From assembly GCA_964035575.1 (NCBI GenBank), contig OZ037834.1, forward strand, positions 1,395,598-1,459,597: 64,000 nt of DNA. Direction: 5' to 3'. The notes beneath the pieces were generated by a model, which worked only from the letters and a program-made list of their open reading frames with translations, was not told where the DNA came from and ran no database searches. Shown here one piece after another: positions 1 through 11,192 of this stretch. Positions within the stretch are counted from its first letter, which is position 1, and every line of letters begins with the position of its first letter. This DNA is from Rhynchopus sp. YZ270_cl-10. Lineage: Eukaryota > Euglenozoa > Diplonemea > Diplonemida > Diplonemidae. The translations under genes and the position numbers were made by a program.

Positions 1-381
1 TTGCCTGAGGCGGAGAACGGAAAGTTGACTTGACATACAACAGCCCGCTCGTGAACGGTGTACCTTGGCTACCGGGGGGTGGACCCAACCATGCAGTCCT
101 ACATCCGAGGAAAGAGAAACGTCGTGAAAAAGATGAAACCCAAGCCCTCTGTGCTTACCCATCTTGAACGGTTGAAGAATGAAACGATTGCTTTTAACTA
201 TAGACAGAAAGTGAATAACGTTCACTTAACCAACGCTGATGATACATAACGCCAAGCCTGTTACGTGAAGGTAGCCGGCGAGCAAACATTTTTGTTTGAT
301 TTTTAAACTACTATTACAGAATAGCAGCCACATTTTTTTCCTTCACAGGCGAGAATATAAAAGAGAAAAATTGAAATGTTT

Positions 382-1544
382 GGGAAGGCTCGTTTTTCCT
401 TTTAATGTTACAAAGTAACAATAAACCATTTTTCCCGGTGACCCCCCCCTCTAGGGGGTCCGACTCCCTAGTAAAATTTTGTCCGGTTTTCATTTTTTTC
501 ACCATTAGGCCATTTCCCGGGCACCCCCGGGTGAATCCTGCCCCCAAAATAGGGTGTCTGGGCACTGTGGGCCTAAATTCACCCTCTAGGTACCACAAAA
601 TATAAAAAAAATTGAAAAATATGGTGAAAAATAGGCTATTTTGGCCTTTTGGGCAACATTGCCGATTTTGGCCAAATTTCCAAAAAATCAAAGAAAAGTC
701 CAAAAAATAGACGAAAAAAGGCGTCTCTGGACACAATTTCGACCCAAAAATGTGTTTTGGGTCAATTGAAAACGGGGTTTCACCCTTTTGACACTTTTTT
801 TGACGTTTTTTTGTGTTTTTAGGTGCAAAAACGTCCTTGGAACACCGGGGGTGTTCCAAGGATGTTCCAAGGACAAGAAAAACACAAAAAAAGCGTCGCA
901 AAATTGTCAAAAGGGTGAAAAACCGGTTGCAATTGACTAATCCCACTTATTTCCGTCGAAATTGTGTCCAGAGACGACTTTTTTCGTCTATTTTTTGGGG
1001 TTTTTTTGATTTTTTCTTGGAGATACCATTTTTAGTCAAAAACCGGCCATTTTGCCTAAGGCCAAAAAACCGATTTTTCACCATATTTTTCAATTTTTTT
1101 TGTATTTTGGGGTGAATTTAGGCCCACAGTGCCCAGACACCCTATTTTGGGGGCAGGATTCACCCGGGGGTGCCCGGGAAATGGCCTAATGGTGAAAAAA
1201 ATGAAAACCGGACAAAATTTTACTAGGGAGTCGGACCCCCTAACCCCCCCCTCCCCACCCCCTATGTTACACGGAAAAACCGTTTTTCCGAATTTTCATT
1301 TATTGTAACAACAAGGCGCAGTGGATGTGCACATCCGAAAACACCCGCATTTGCATTTCCGGAATCCGTCCGCACTGTGGTGGGGTCAATCTGCCGAAAT
1401 GGACAAGTTCTTGTGGTTGGAAAAAGCCACTTTTTCCCGCCATTGTTACAAAAAAAAAAAAGTTTTTTCCCCGGATTTCGGTCGGACCCCCTCCCCCCCC
1501 TTTATTGTTACTTTGTAACATTAAATGGAAAAACGAGCCTTCCC
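382..1544. mobile_element. Foldback DNA element with 44-bp terminal inverted repeats
   Basis: The ends are 44-bp inverted repeats (382-425 and 1501-1544, one mismatch) that begin GGGAAGGCTCG. Inside them sits a palindrome of about 800 bp (roughly 445-1245, centre near 846). Its arms share the stretch around TAGGGGGTCCGACT at 453-487 and its reverse complement at 1204-1238. The segment 1250-1500 is not mirrored and contains one copy of the dispersed GACCCCACCAC/CCGGAAATGC repeat. No transposase ORF is visible, so this is a non-autonomous element. No target duplication can be fixed: the flanks both have TTT next to the ends, which is uninformative here. Confidence 0.8.
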
Positions 1545-3215
1545 TTTCGTGAAAAAACTCACATATTTTTTTTCAAATATATTCGTTCAGACGTTGGAAC
1601 GGGGGGAGATTCTTCGCATTGTGATATAAAAAAAAACAAGAGGTCTGCACCTCAAAGACACAAGCACAGACACATCAATTTTTAGTTGCTCTCAACGCGC
1701 CTCCACGGGGCGGCCCTAAATACCCTACTACTAGGCGACAAAGCAACGATGCGGCTGCAAAACCAGCTGGTGGAATGTACCCCGTCGTGACGACGTTTGC
1801 TTGGATCACTAAGCCTCTCTGCTTAGTCAACTTGAAAAAGACAAAAAAAAAAAAATAGGGTTCCTACCTCGGTGTGCATCACCCAAGCAAAAAAGGGGGG
1901 GAAAGTTTTGAGAAGATAAAGATGATTGTGCCCTCTGCACATCTGCATAGGGCTGAGGTCGAGCTGATGGAATGATTGAAAAATCGTTGGAAAAGAAAGC
2001 AAAACACCCTCTGGCACTACCACTCTGATGTACAGTAAAATCAACACAAACAACAGAGGAGGGGTAAAACCCTACCAATGGTTGCATAGCTCCGAGAACA
2101 CATTCGTAAGATTTCTGTTCTCACTGAGCTTGCCTTAGGACACCTGCGTTAAATGCGTAACAGATGTGCCCGCCACCAGCCTAACTCCCCACCTGACTGG
2201 TGTAGTTTGTCGCTGGAATCGGAAAACCTAAAGACAGAGGGGACCAACAAAACGATATTTGTTTGATTTTTTTTGATAAATTTGTTGAGTGTAGTTGCCT
2301 CGGTTTTTTGTGTTGCCCATATTTGTACATATCTTCACTTTTTATCTACCGTATTTTTTGTTGAACACGACGAAAAGGAAAGTTTGCATGAATACGCTTT
2401 CTCGTGCAAGACACAGGGGTTTTTTTTTGTGAGCCTCTTGCACGAGACAGAGATGATGAAAAAGGAAGATGTGCGGTGTTAGTTGCAGTGTCATCCCCCC
2501 CTCTTGTTGAAAACTATGACAACGTGGATCCCCGCGAACGAGTAATACACGTTTCCAAAAAAAAAAAAAGAAGTCGGCTACCCACCACGAGCTCACACCG
2601 ATTCAGTGTTTGAGTTTGAGTTTGAGAATAGGTCAAGGAACCGATTTCCCCCAATTTCCTCCAATCATTCACTTTACCTGGCGTAACTCAAAAGGGATTT
2701 GCTGGGTTTTTTTTTTTTGCAGGATTCTCTTTTTTTTTTTTTTCGTTCAAAAAAGAAATGCGTTTCGCGCAAAAAGAAGAGAGAAAAAAAAACGAAAAAA
2801 GGGGAACAGACGTTTTAAAAAAGAAATGGTAGTTGTTTGATACATTCACCCCCCCCCTGACTGACCCACTGTACGCTGCCGGCCATCCGAATGAAAGCAC
2901 TACCCTGCACACAACAGAAGGTGTGAAAAGGAAACCTAATGGCTTGCCCGTAGTGTGAACGGGGTGGTACACAACCGCTTTGTCCGCCGGCGGTCCACCT
3001 TCCGCTGAAGACAAAAAAAAATCGTTAAGAAAAGCTTATAAGACAACCCTCAGCCTCTCTCTCGTACTTTTACCATGCATAAAATTTTGTTAAATTTTAT
3101 TCGACTACTATCACGGCTTTGCCGCTCATTGAAAAAAAAGAAAGAAAACTTGAGATATAAATATGCTTCACATGCACACACATCTTTAAAGGGAACAAAA
3201 ACAATCAAAGTTTAT
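1545..3215. other. Intergenic, homopolymer-rich, short repeats only
   Basis: No credible coding region. It holds a family A-like hairpin (1804-1834, CTAAGC/GCTTAG stem), an inverted repeat CTCGTGCAAG/CTTGCACGAG at about 2400-2452, a family F copy (2517-2556) and a family E copy (2830-2920). Otherwise long A, T and G runs. Confidence 0.6.
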
Positions 3216-3251
3216 AAGATGAACCTAAGCCTCTCTGCGCATAGTCACCTT
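3216..3251 (-). repeat. Family A hairpin
   Basis: In minus-strand sense it reads stem AAGGTGA, inner stem, loop, inner stem, then TCATCTT. The inner stem here is partly worn (CTATGC against GCTTAG). Confidence 0.65.
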
Positions 3252-3479
3252 GATCACAATCGTTATCGCAAAGCAGCAGCTGACTGTGTCTGGAATTGCA
3301 CAAAAAAAGAAAAAAGAAACAGCTTCTCACGAACACATTCTATGACGTTGGAATATGGGTATAGACAGAACAACACACTCTCGTACAGATCCCCCTTGAT
3401 CCCGCTTGAGCGGAATTGCGGGCAGAGGGGGTGCGTGGTGGCAGGGAAAAAGAGAGAGAGAGAAAAAAGCTCGTAAGTT

Positions 3480-3505
3480 GGATGTACCTCTCGTGCACAA
3501 CATCC
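3480..3505 (-). repeat. Family B hairpin
   Basis: Outer stem GGATGT/ACATCC around the shared CCTCTCGTG loop sequence (plus-strand reading). Confidence 0.55.
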
Positions 3506-3821
3506 CCAAGAGAATGGGTTGTGCCGTAGATGTAAAGCAAGACAGCTTGAGAGGCGAATGTGCGTATGCAAAAAAAAAAAAAAAAAAAAAAATCGCAAAA
3601 GAGAGAGAAATTGATTTCATATACTTTCAAATCAAAAAAAAGAAGACAAAGTACAAAAGGATGATCTATGCAGATACCATATTCGAAATTATCGTAAAAA
3701 AAAAAAGGTAGAATTTCCAGAAAAATCCTGAAAAGGTCGGAACATTGTTTACGGTCGATAATTTGTACGAATACGGTCCATCCAAAAGAGGGGGGGGGAG
3801 ATTGACTTGAAAAAAGGGGTG

Positions 3822-3898
3822 GTGAAGTTGACAGTGCCAAACCCCATTTGTGATAGGGCATTGACGCTCCGTGGGGGGTTTTCGAACCTCAAAGCGTT
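3822..3898 (-). repeat. Family C plus T-arm-like composite, worn
   Basis: Starts GTGAAGTTGACAGTGC and continues into a GACGCTCC hairpin whose loop side reads TTTTCGAACC. It is a degenerate copy of the composite at 4091-4177. Confidence 0.45.
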
Positions 3899-4090
3899 TG
3901 AGAAAAAAAGTTTGTACGAACGTAATACTCGATTTACTCAATCAGCTTTGATAATAATAAAAAAACCAAACAACAAAAAAATCCTGCCGGGGGGGAAAGG
4001 GGGTTTTTAAAAAAAGCGATGTCGACAGTGCACAAAAGCCTAGGTACTGTAATATAGAACATAAAATAAGGCAGCAAAAAAAAAAAAGGT

Positions 4091-4177
4091 GAAGTTGATA
4101 GTGCAAAACGCCTCTGGTGGACGCAGGGCACTGACACTCCGGGGGTTATCGAACCCCGGAGTGTTGCATTTGGGAGT
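4091..4177 (-). repeat. Family C hairpin joined to T-arm-like hairpin
   Basis: The first half has stem AGTGC/GCACT (100-132 past 4000). The second half is a near-perfect hairpin ACACTCCGGGGG/CCCCGGAGTGT. On the minus strand its middle reads GGGGTTCGATAACCCC, much like a tRNA T arm or Pol III B box. This is the best preserved of about eight such composites. Confidence 0.7.
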
Positions 4178-4376
4178 TGTACACAGGGAAAGTTGAAAAA
4201 TACAAAAAGCCCTCTCGTGACAGTGGAGACCGGTGCACCGGGGGGTGGACCCCCAACCATGCAGTCCTACATCCATTTCTTGGTTTACATCTGACTGATA
4301 ATGTATTGTTGCAAATCAGTTGTTATTTTTTTTTTTTTTTTTTTTTTTTTTACTCACGGTGCAGTCTGTCCTGGAA

Positions 4377-4512
4377 ATGTCGGACCCTTTTGTCGGAGTC
4401 CGAGGGGGTCCGACAGTCGGACCCCCTGAGTCCGACAGTCGGACTCAGGGGTCCGACTGTCGGACTCACAGTCGGACCCCTGAGTCCGACTGCCGGACCC
4501 TGGGGTCCGACA
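4377..4512. repeat. Palindromic GTCCGAC/GTCGGAC cluster
   Basis: About ten interleaved copies of GTCCGAC and its reverse complement, often as GTCCGACTGTCGGAC, separated by CCCCTGA. The same cluster recurs at 9253-9346, and the unit GGGGGTCCGACT also sits in the foldback element at 382-1544. Confidence 0.75.
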
Positions 4513-4522
4513 GGCACACCCA

Positions 4523-4677
4523 GGTGCCCAGGTGCCCAGGTACCCAGGTACCCAGGTACCCAGGTACCCAGGTACCCAGGTACCCAGGTACCCAGGTACC
4601 CAGGTACCCAGGTACCCAGGTACCCAGGTACCCAGGTACCCAGGTACCCAGGTACCCAGGTACCCAGGTACCCAGGT
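4523..4677. repeat. 8-bp satellite (GGTACCCA)n
   Basis: About 19 near-identical tandem units of GGTACCCA directly after the GTCCGAC cluster. Because 8 is not a multiple of 3, every frame is open through it. The apparent ORFs are artefacts. Confidence 0.9.
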
Positions 4678-4819
4678 CCAGGTCCAGGAACAGGTACCCA
4701 GGAACAGGAAAAAAGTCGTGAAAGAGCAACCACAGCTCCACATGACAAACACAAAAGTGTCCAGTCACGTGGGGCATTCATGCACTGAGGAGATAATGAT
4801 CCAACAATTTACAAGAAAG

Positions 4820-6158
4820 ATTACTTAACCTACTGCTGGAAATTGCCAGGTCGTAGTAACACACAAAGTGTGCCTCCGTTCGGGAAGACCGGATATTCTA
4901 GAGACCAGAAAGGCCTCAAGAATATCTTCCGGTAGTCAAGGTAGAACCGAGTGAACGGCCCAAGACCCCCGTGGAGAAGTTAAATGTTGTAATGCTATCA
5001 GGTAGAAACTGCGAACACTGTCTTACCCTCCTCAATGCATGGTGGTTGATGTCTTCCACAACAAATTTCCTGTACCCAGGTACCCAAATTCCCAGACCCA
5101 CGCAGTGGCACATGACCGCCAAGTGTGAGTGACCCACACATGAGGGAATGCGACACTACGCAAAATTTACCACCAGACCCTGTCTTCGTGCACCTGAAGT
5201 ACAACGCCGCAGACAGGCCAAACATGCGTTGGACTCAGAGGAATGCCCGCTGTGCAGGTATCAAACATGAGAACCAACTCCCAGCAACAAGGGGCGCCTT
5301 TTGGCGGGCGTTGTTGAGGGTGTTTGGGGTGCAAAGTTTTCCACAATTTTGATGCGCGGGTACAGAAGTGTTGTCTTGTTCTTTCATCTCTAGGAATGTA
5401 AATGTCAATCGCGTTTAACTACCACGAGGGCTTGTTTAGTGAACCCACGAGGGGTCGAAGGGGGTTGGTTATCCCATATCTATCAAAGGTTGTGTCGACC
5501 AGGCGAATCCACTATGTTACGCTGTACGTTGTTAAATCCGAAGAAATAACGCTTTAGCAGCCGCAGGAAGTTTGTTAAAAAGAGTGCCTCACGCTACACA
5601 AACCACCACCCGCGATTGACTTAGATGTTATAACAAAGAGAATTCAGAACAAAACAACACCCTGCCCCATACACACTAAATTGTCATGCTTCAAGAGCAT
5701 GCCTGGGCCAAAATTACTGTGACAAAAAGGCAACAAGACCACCCACAAGGAGTGTGAAATGTGCACTGGTTTTCTGGGGGAACGCAATATTTTCTTGTGC
5801 CTCGTCCTCCGCAAGCAGAGGACAGACTTTCCGGAAGGTTTCCAAAGTCGAATTTCTTGCACTAGCTATGCTCCCTGGGTTAAATGGCAATAGCAGTGAC
5901 TGACAAAGTGTACCCATCCCCCTTCCACCCCAGATCTTAGTCCGCAAACTCAGAATGGATTGATGCGGGTGATACTCTTTGGATTTTGAGTTGCTGAATG
6001 TCGGAGACGCGGCGAGGCTTCTCATCACAATCGCAGATGCAGTTCAGATTTCACGATCCTGTGATGAGTGTAAATGTGGAGTGTGATTAATGAATGAAAT
6101 GTATGGTGTAGAAACGCAGTTATCGGGAAAGGTGAGGTTAATGTGGTAAAAAAAGGGG
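4820..6158. other. Unassigned stretch of non-homopolymer sequence
   Basis: The base composition is more even than its surroundings, which suggests the body of a degraded mobile element. No ORF longer than about 100 codons has a recognisable product. The stretch 5030-5137 on the minus strand could be a short coding remnant, but I recognise nothing in it. Confidence 0.4.
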
Positions 6159-7015
6159 ATAAAACTCGTGTAATTTTGTGAATTCCCACAAAGGTGGGTG
6201 ATAATGTGCCCTTTGTCACTCAATTGTAACCGAGAATGTATGGGAGAATGAAATATTATTTCCCAACCCAACAACAACGATAAAGCGTGAAGACAATAAA
6301 TGAAATCAAAGCGGAATAAATTTGAGGTTTTGTGAGGCACTCAACGAGTGTGCCGGCTCTGTGGCGTCACGGAGCCACCAACACTCCCCAGTCATTTTTC
6401 CTGCGCTTCCAGGAAAACTCGCGTTTGCGACCAGGCCGAAACGAAAAAATTTAATTCACAGCAAACAGGTGTGAGGGAGAAGAAAAGAAAGTGAACAAAA
6501 ACGAAAAAACAATGTTTTTCTGAAATGTGATGTTGTTGGGGTGGGGAGAATAAAACAGTTCCAGAAAAGCTCCTGCGTCGGTTTTCTTTTGGTTAAAAAA
6601 ATCACTCAGTAAAAAAAAGAACTTTTTCATCACTCCCCTCAAACACTGCCAAAACGAAGAAGGACAGGATGTATGACACTTACGGATACCAAGTCTCAGC
6701 GGGTATGAGAAGCAAGGAGGTGTACAAGAAGAAATGGGACGAGTTCTTGCGGTTTTCAAACCTCGAGCGACTTGGTCCGCTTTGTATTGACACGGACCTC
6801 GACACCCCGACATGTACTGGCTTTTGAGAAAGGCAGTCGGTTCCTCGGTAGATTGCGTGCAAGTGAGGGAATATCCATCTGCTTGGAAGACGTCAAAACA
6901 CCAAACATAGTATTTCGCGACATAAAGGGCAGATCAAATACTCACTGCCTTACATTCTCGGTTACAATTGAGTGACACAAAGGGCATATAATCTGCAAAA
7001 TTACACGAGTTTTAT
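6159..7015. mobile_element. Inverted-repeat element carrying a recombinase-like ORF fragment
   Basis: The outer arms 6159-6238 and 6953-7015 are inverted copies (shared blocks ATAAAACTCGTGTAATTTT, CCCTTTGT and CACTCAATTGTAACCGAGAATG). Between them lies the 52-codon ORF at 6669-6827. Just beyond both ends the sequence is rich in GTGAAATAA and its inverse. Confidence 0.6.
6669..6827 (+). CDS. Short ORF, resembles N-terminal part of a tyrosine recombinase
   Basis: This 52-residue reading frame contains VYKKKWDEFLRFSNLERL. The spacing of Tyr, Trp and Phe is like the core-binding domain of tyrosine recombinases. A homologous stretch, QYRKTWDDFLRFNRLSG, is encoded on the opposite strand at 7329-7556. 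The catalytic Arg/His/Tyr part is absent, so at best this is a fragment. The family assignment is an inference from a short stretch. Two independently recognisable copies make chance coding unlikely. Confidence 0.35.
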   Translation: MYDTYGYQVSAGMRSKEVYKKKWDEFLRFSNLERLGPLCIDTDLDTPTCTGF

Positions 7016-7328
7016 TTCACTGAGTTAGATAATTATTATCTCATGAAATAAAGTGAACATTATTTCACGAGGTGGTGGGTGACTCAAACTGGGGCTCAAC
7101 TTCACGAAGCGAGTGGAGTTCAGCATTTTGATTTCATGAGTGAAGTGAGTGTAATCATAAAAGTGATGTCACGAGCGATAGCGAGTGGGTATCACGTATT
7201 CCAGTTTGTGAATCACCCATCAGTTAAATAATGTTCACTTTAGTTTTCGATACGTAATTTTATACCACGCGTGAAAAACGTAAACAGGTGAAAAAGTGAG
7301 TGAAATAAGATTCGTTTTATTTCACGTT

Positions 7329-7556
7329 TTATTTCACGCAAATCGTGAAGGATTGGGTGGGGGAGTGAAATAAAAGATCACGGAGTGATCTGAAGGACAC
7401 GACGTGTTCTTCCCTGGGCTCGTTCGCTCCTGAAAGTCTGTTGAAACGGAGGAAATCGTCCCATGTTTTCCTGTACTGCACACCACTGTTCATGTCGTCG
7501 AACAAGTTGTCATATGCATCCTCCATCTCCGCAAACTTGCGCGTGGGTTTAGGCAT
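7329..7556 (-). CDS. Short ORF related to the one at 6669-6827
   Basis: A 75-residue frame beginning MPKPTRKFAEMEDAY and containing YRKTWDDFLRFNRL. This aligns with the 6669-6827 product without gaps over about 14 residues. It lies in opposite orientation, within a zone of inverted GTGAAATAA repeats. Probably a remnant of the same kind of element. No catalytic domain is visible. Confidence 0.35.
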   Translation of the reverse strand: MPKPTRKFAEMEDAYDNLFDDMNSGVQYRKTWDDFLRFNRLSGANEPREEHVVSFRSLRDLLFHSPTQSFTICVK

Positions 7557-7683
7557 GTGTGTAAGAGGCAATAAATAATCTGTAATTTGAAGTGTGGTGG
7601 TGTGAGGGGTGGAGCGTGGGCTCAACGTTCCACTGTTTACACCTATAAATACGTTTTTCACTTGTGGAATAAAATTACATATT

Positions 7684-7835
7684 GAGTGAAATAAGAACAT
7701 TTTCTTGCACTTGCCACTAAAAAGGCACCCTCGTGACTCTCTCACTCTTATTCCCCTCGCTTCGCTCGGGAAATAACGCACTCGGGCACCTTTTTAGTGG
7801 CGCGTGAAATAAAATAGTTCTTATTTCACTCGAAT
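7684..7835. repeat. Large hairpin, about 45-bp arms
   Basis: The arm at 7684-7728 (GTGAAATAAGAACATTTTC through GCCACTAAAAAGGCACC) is mirrored at about 7787-7835 (GGCACCTTTTTAGTGGC through TTATTTCAC). The loop contains TCGCTTCGCTCGGG. It is probably the terminus of an element of the 6159-7015 group. Confidence 0.65.
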
Positions 7836-7843
7836 AAATAGTT

Positions 7844-8147
7844 ATTATCTCACGGGCAATAATGTTGTGCTGCGTTTTCGAAATTCCTACAGTATATTTG
7901 ACAAATGATGTATGACCACCTAGTACGGGGCGTCAAGGTTGGGTATGGTGAACAGTTCCTCGAAGTCCTATGACTGCAACCCTTTTGGTTGCATGCGCAG
8001 ATCTCCTCCACATTGCTTTTGCGCCTACTCTCGGCATGGGTTTTGTTTTGTTCTTTGTGTGCGGAGATAATGTCTACTGTATTTTGTGTAATCTCCAGGA
8101 AGGAATTTCGAAAACGCGGCTAAACATTATTACACAAGTGAGATAAA
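7844..8147. mobile_element. Inverted-repeat element, about 300 bp
   Basis: Imperfect inverted ends of about 45 bp share TTATCTCAC, AATAATGTT and the perfectly mirrored GCGTTTTCGAAATTCCT. No ORF. The outer motif TATTATCTCA also occurs at about 7032, next to the 6159-7015 element, which suggests a nested family. Confidence 0.65.
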
Positions 8148-8554
8148 AAATTGTTGGCTCTCTCTCTGTTGTTTTGGCTTTTGTTTTTTTGTCTATTTGT
8201 GACGAGGCCTGGAACACCTGAACATAGGCATATCTGGAAAATCTATCTGAGGTGTGGCAAATTAAATATATTCAAGCGTGTGGTTGAGGCGCACCTAAAC
8301 ATAAGTAAGTGCCAAGTCTGAACATTTATTTTCAGAGGCCTTAGTGAGGCTGTTTCGGCCTCGTTGCATTGTATCATGATGTAATAAGGTTCACATACTT
8401 TCGATTCAAAGAAGAGAAAGCACACAAGAAAATAAAATGCTGCAAACCACTGGGTGTGTTGTTTGCATCTACACAAGTAACTGAAAGTTAAACATTTACA
8501 TACCTTGTCTTCCCCGTAGCCTCCGCCTTCGCTGCTGTCAAGCTGCCTTCTCTT

Positions 8555-8857
8555 GGTACCCAGTACCCAGTACCCAGTACCCAGTACCCAGTACCCAGTA
8601 CCCAGTACCCAGTACCCAGTACCCAGTACCCAGTACCCAGTACCCAGTACCCAGTACCCAGTACCCAGTACCCAGTACCCAGTACCCAGTACCCAGTACC
8701 CAGTACCCAGTACCCAGTACCCAGTACCCAGTACCCAGTACCCAGTACCCAGTACCCAGTACCCAGTACCCAGTACCCAGTACCCAGTACCCAGTACCCA
8801 GTACCCAGTACCCAGTACCCAGTACCCAGTACCCAGTACCCAGTACCCAGTACCCAA
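8555..8857. repeat. 7-bp satellite (AGTACCC)n
   Basis: About 43 exact tandem units of AGTACCC. The open frames across it are satellite artefacts. Confidence 0.95.
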
Positions 8858-9252
8858 ATTGGTCGCCCCCTGGTTGGTCGAGAACCTAAAAATGCAAAAA
8901 AACGCAAAATTCATGTGTTTTGACCATGTCTGGGTACACCAAATACACACCTCTGAACAAGCCTATACCCAGTAGTAGGCAACAAGCGCTATTTTTTGAC
9001 CAAGAAAAAAAAAATCCCCCAAAAATTGGGTGTAGTAGGTCATAAAATGGCCCAAAAAATTCAAAGAAAACCTCAGATTGACCAAACAATGAAAAAAATT
9101 TTCAAGTCAAATTTTCAGCCAAAATACGGCTATTTTGGTAAAACCATGTGTACTGTAGTGGCTATACAAGGCGATTTTCGGCCAAAAAAATTTTTTTGGC
9201 CAAAAAAAAAATTTTTTTTTTCGGCCCAAAAAAAAAAAAAAATTTTTTTTTG

Positions 9253-9346
9253 GGTCCGACTGTCGGACCCCAGAGTCCGACAGACGGACCCCTGAGTCCG
9301 TCTGTCGGACTCAGGGGGTCCGACTGTCGGACTCAGGGGGTAAGTC
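9253..9346. repeat. Palindromic GTCCGAC/GTCGGAC cluster, second copy
   Basis: Same motif and CAGGGG spacers as at 4377-4512, about 4.9 kb away. The two may be subterminal repeats of related elements. Confidence 0.7.
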
Positions 9347-9393
9347 CGTTATTTACACACTCCAAGCACGACAGACCGCACCGTGCTTGGTAT

Positions 9394-9615
9394 TCACTCT
9401 CGTCTCTTCAGCGCTGCCGAGGCAGTGTGGCCGCTCTTTTTTGTTCTATCCAGAGTAAACCCGGGACCGTGTCCCAGCTGGTGCCGTTTTTCACATCTAG
9501 GACGTGCGGGTTGCCGTTTTACGGAGGTCACCTCCCCGTTTGCCACACAGGGTTTACAGACAGCACACCTCCCCCTATTTTGTTTTGTCCTTTTCGCGTT
9601 GTGCACTTTTTCCAT
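9394..9615 (-). pseudogene. Possible zinc-ribbon fragment of a DNA transposase
   Basis: This 73-residue frame contains RGRCAVC followed 24 residues later by RCEKRHQLGH, so CxxC is followed by Cys and His. Such spacing occurs at the C-terminal ends of some DNA transposases. It directly follows the GTCCGAC cluster. No catalytic domain is seen nearby. The assignment is weak. Confidence 0.22.
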
Positions 9616-9770
9616 TTTATTTTTTTGTGTTTACCCTCAGCATAATTATTGTGTTGTTTGTTTGTTTATGAGACAAAAAAGGCAGTTTTAATGGGGTTTT
9701 TTTTGCGAAGTTTTTGTTATCAAGAAAAAAGCGGGGTGGGGGTAGGGGTAATACAAGTTTTATTATATTT

Positions 9771-9820
9771 TTGAAAACTTGGTTGTATTAGCGTAGATAC
9801 CCGAGTATGAGCTCCACTAT
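9771..9820 (-). repeat. Family D hairpin
   Basis: Plus-strand reading starts TTGAAAACTTGGTTGTATTA. The inner stem here is ATAC/GTAT where other copies have CAC/GTG, a paired change. Confidence 0.7.
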
Positions 9821-9867
9821 ATATTTTTTTAAATAGACAGGAAAGATTCTGGCGAGCAAAAATGATA

Positions 9868-10184
9868 AGGGCTTAGTTATTTTTTTTTTTGGTACGCGTC
9901 CGCGCGCGCTCAAATTTTTGGAAATCCAAAAATAAAAAATAAAAAATAAAAAAAAATATGCCGGTGTGGTGTGCATGGAAAAGTATAAAAAAAAAAGTTG
10001 GAAAATTTCAACAATTTTTTTTTTCGAATATTTTTTTTCGAAATATTTTTTTTTGGGCACAACATTGATTTTGCAGGCCAAAACAAGTTATTTTTTTTTG
10101 GTATTTTATTTTTTTTTGCGCGCGCGCGCTCAAAATTTGAGGGGGGTCCCGGACGCGTACCAAAAAAAAAAATAACTAAGCCCT
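9868..10184. mobile_element. MITE-like element with 34-bp inverted repeats
   Basis: The ends read AGGGCTTAGTTATTTT, then a T run and GGTACGCGTCCG. Both arms match except for the length of the T run. A GCGCGCGC tract and CTCAAATTTT follow inside each arm. No ORF. Confidence 0.8.
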
Positions 10185-10243
10185 AAAGGTAAAAAAAAAA
10201 AAAAAAAAAAAAATCAAAAAACAAAAAACGCAGAAAACTTTAT

Positions 10244-10278
10244 AAGATGAACCTAAGCCTCTCGTGCATGGCCATCTT
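10244..10278 (-). repeat. Family A hairpin
   Basis: The outer stem is AAGATG/CATCTT, fully paired, where most copies have AAGATGA/TCACCTT. The stem is therefore kept by a different base pair. Confidence 0.75.
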
Positions 10279-10279
10279 G

Positions 10280-10344
10280 AAAAAAAAAAAAGGGGGGGTG
10301 TTTTGTTGATTGATAACAACAGCAAAACACGCCCCCCTTTTTTA
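10280..10344. repeat. Perfect 20-bp-arm hairpin
   Basis: AAAAAAGGGGGGGTGTTTTG is mirrored by CAAAACACGCCCCCCTTTTTT around a 17-nt loop, with one bulge. Confidence 0.75.
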
Positions 10345-10999
10345 TTTTTTTCTTCGCTTTTTGAAAAATATCATGGGTTACTTTAGAATTTGCCACTATG
10401 CTTTATGCAATACCCTCTTTTTTCCCTTTTTTTGTACACAGTGTTGTGTAAATGATGCTGAAGAGAGAGAGAAAAAAAAAAAAAAAAAAAGTAAAATTAG
10501 AGGTGATTGCAGGAGTGGTGTAACGACCCTGAACACTTTTTTTTTTCCAAAAAAAAAGTAAAAAAAGGTTGAAATGTTGCTAAAACGCATTCTTAGTCGA
10601 GCTCTGCATATAAAAGAAAACAGTATTCCCTTTTTAGCAGACACCTCAATTCATGAGCGAACTCAACAGAATGCAAAGCAAAGACGAGAAGGGGGGGATT
10701 TTGAATGAAAGTTGTTGTTTTTTTTTTTTTTTTTGCTTTGTGCTCTTTTTGTTTTGTGTGTTGGTGGTCTTTAAAAATGTACTATTTGCTTTTTTTGTTG
10801 CTTTTGTGTTTTGGATCCACCAATTGGCCTTGCAAATGGCAAAGCAAAGACGAGAAGAGGGGGGGAGATAATAGAAAATTTTGTTTGATTATTTAGACAA
10901 CATCACGAGATAGCAGTCACAATTTTTCTTTTTTTTCACAGAATCCTTAAAAGGGAGCAAATAGAAGGAAGTACGCTTTGCAGGATATATCAGAATAGT

Positions 11000-11081
11000 T
11001 AACTGAGCACAAAAACTGAGCACAATCACGCCACAATTACACCACAATTACAGCACAATTACAGCGGCCCAAAACGGTACA
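11000..11081. mobile_element. Solo end of a TGTACCG element
   Basis: Reverse complement of the left end of the element at 25160-26512: TGTACCGTTTTGGGCCGCTG, then GTAATTGTG repeats, then GTGCTCAGTTTTTG. Only one end is present. Confidence 0.7.
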
Positions 11082-11192
11082 TAGTTTTTCTATTTTGTTT
11101 GTTTTTTTTTTTTTTTTGGGGGGGGGGAACAAAAAAGTAAATGTTATTTTTTCCTCATTGAGCGCAAATATTTAGATGGTTCTTTGCTTTAT

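Noticed and set aside
58-249. 63-codon plus-strand frame at the window start
   Set aside because: It overlaps a repeat also present at 4222-4275 and shows no domain.
4131-4167. tRNA gene at the GGTTCGA-like hairpin
   Set aside because: Only a T-arm-like hairpin is visible; no acceptor, D or anticodon arm can be folded around it.
4177-4828. Long open frames through the 8-bp satellite on both strands
   Set aside because: The repeat unit has no stop in any frame; the predicted peptides are only the repeat translated.
8243-8975. Long open frames through the 7-bp satellite
   Set aside because: Same artefact: a stop-free 7-bp unit.
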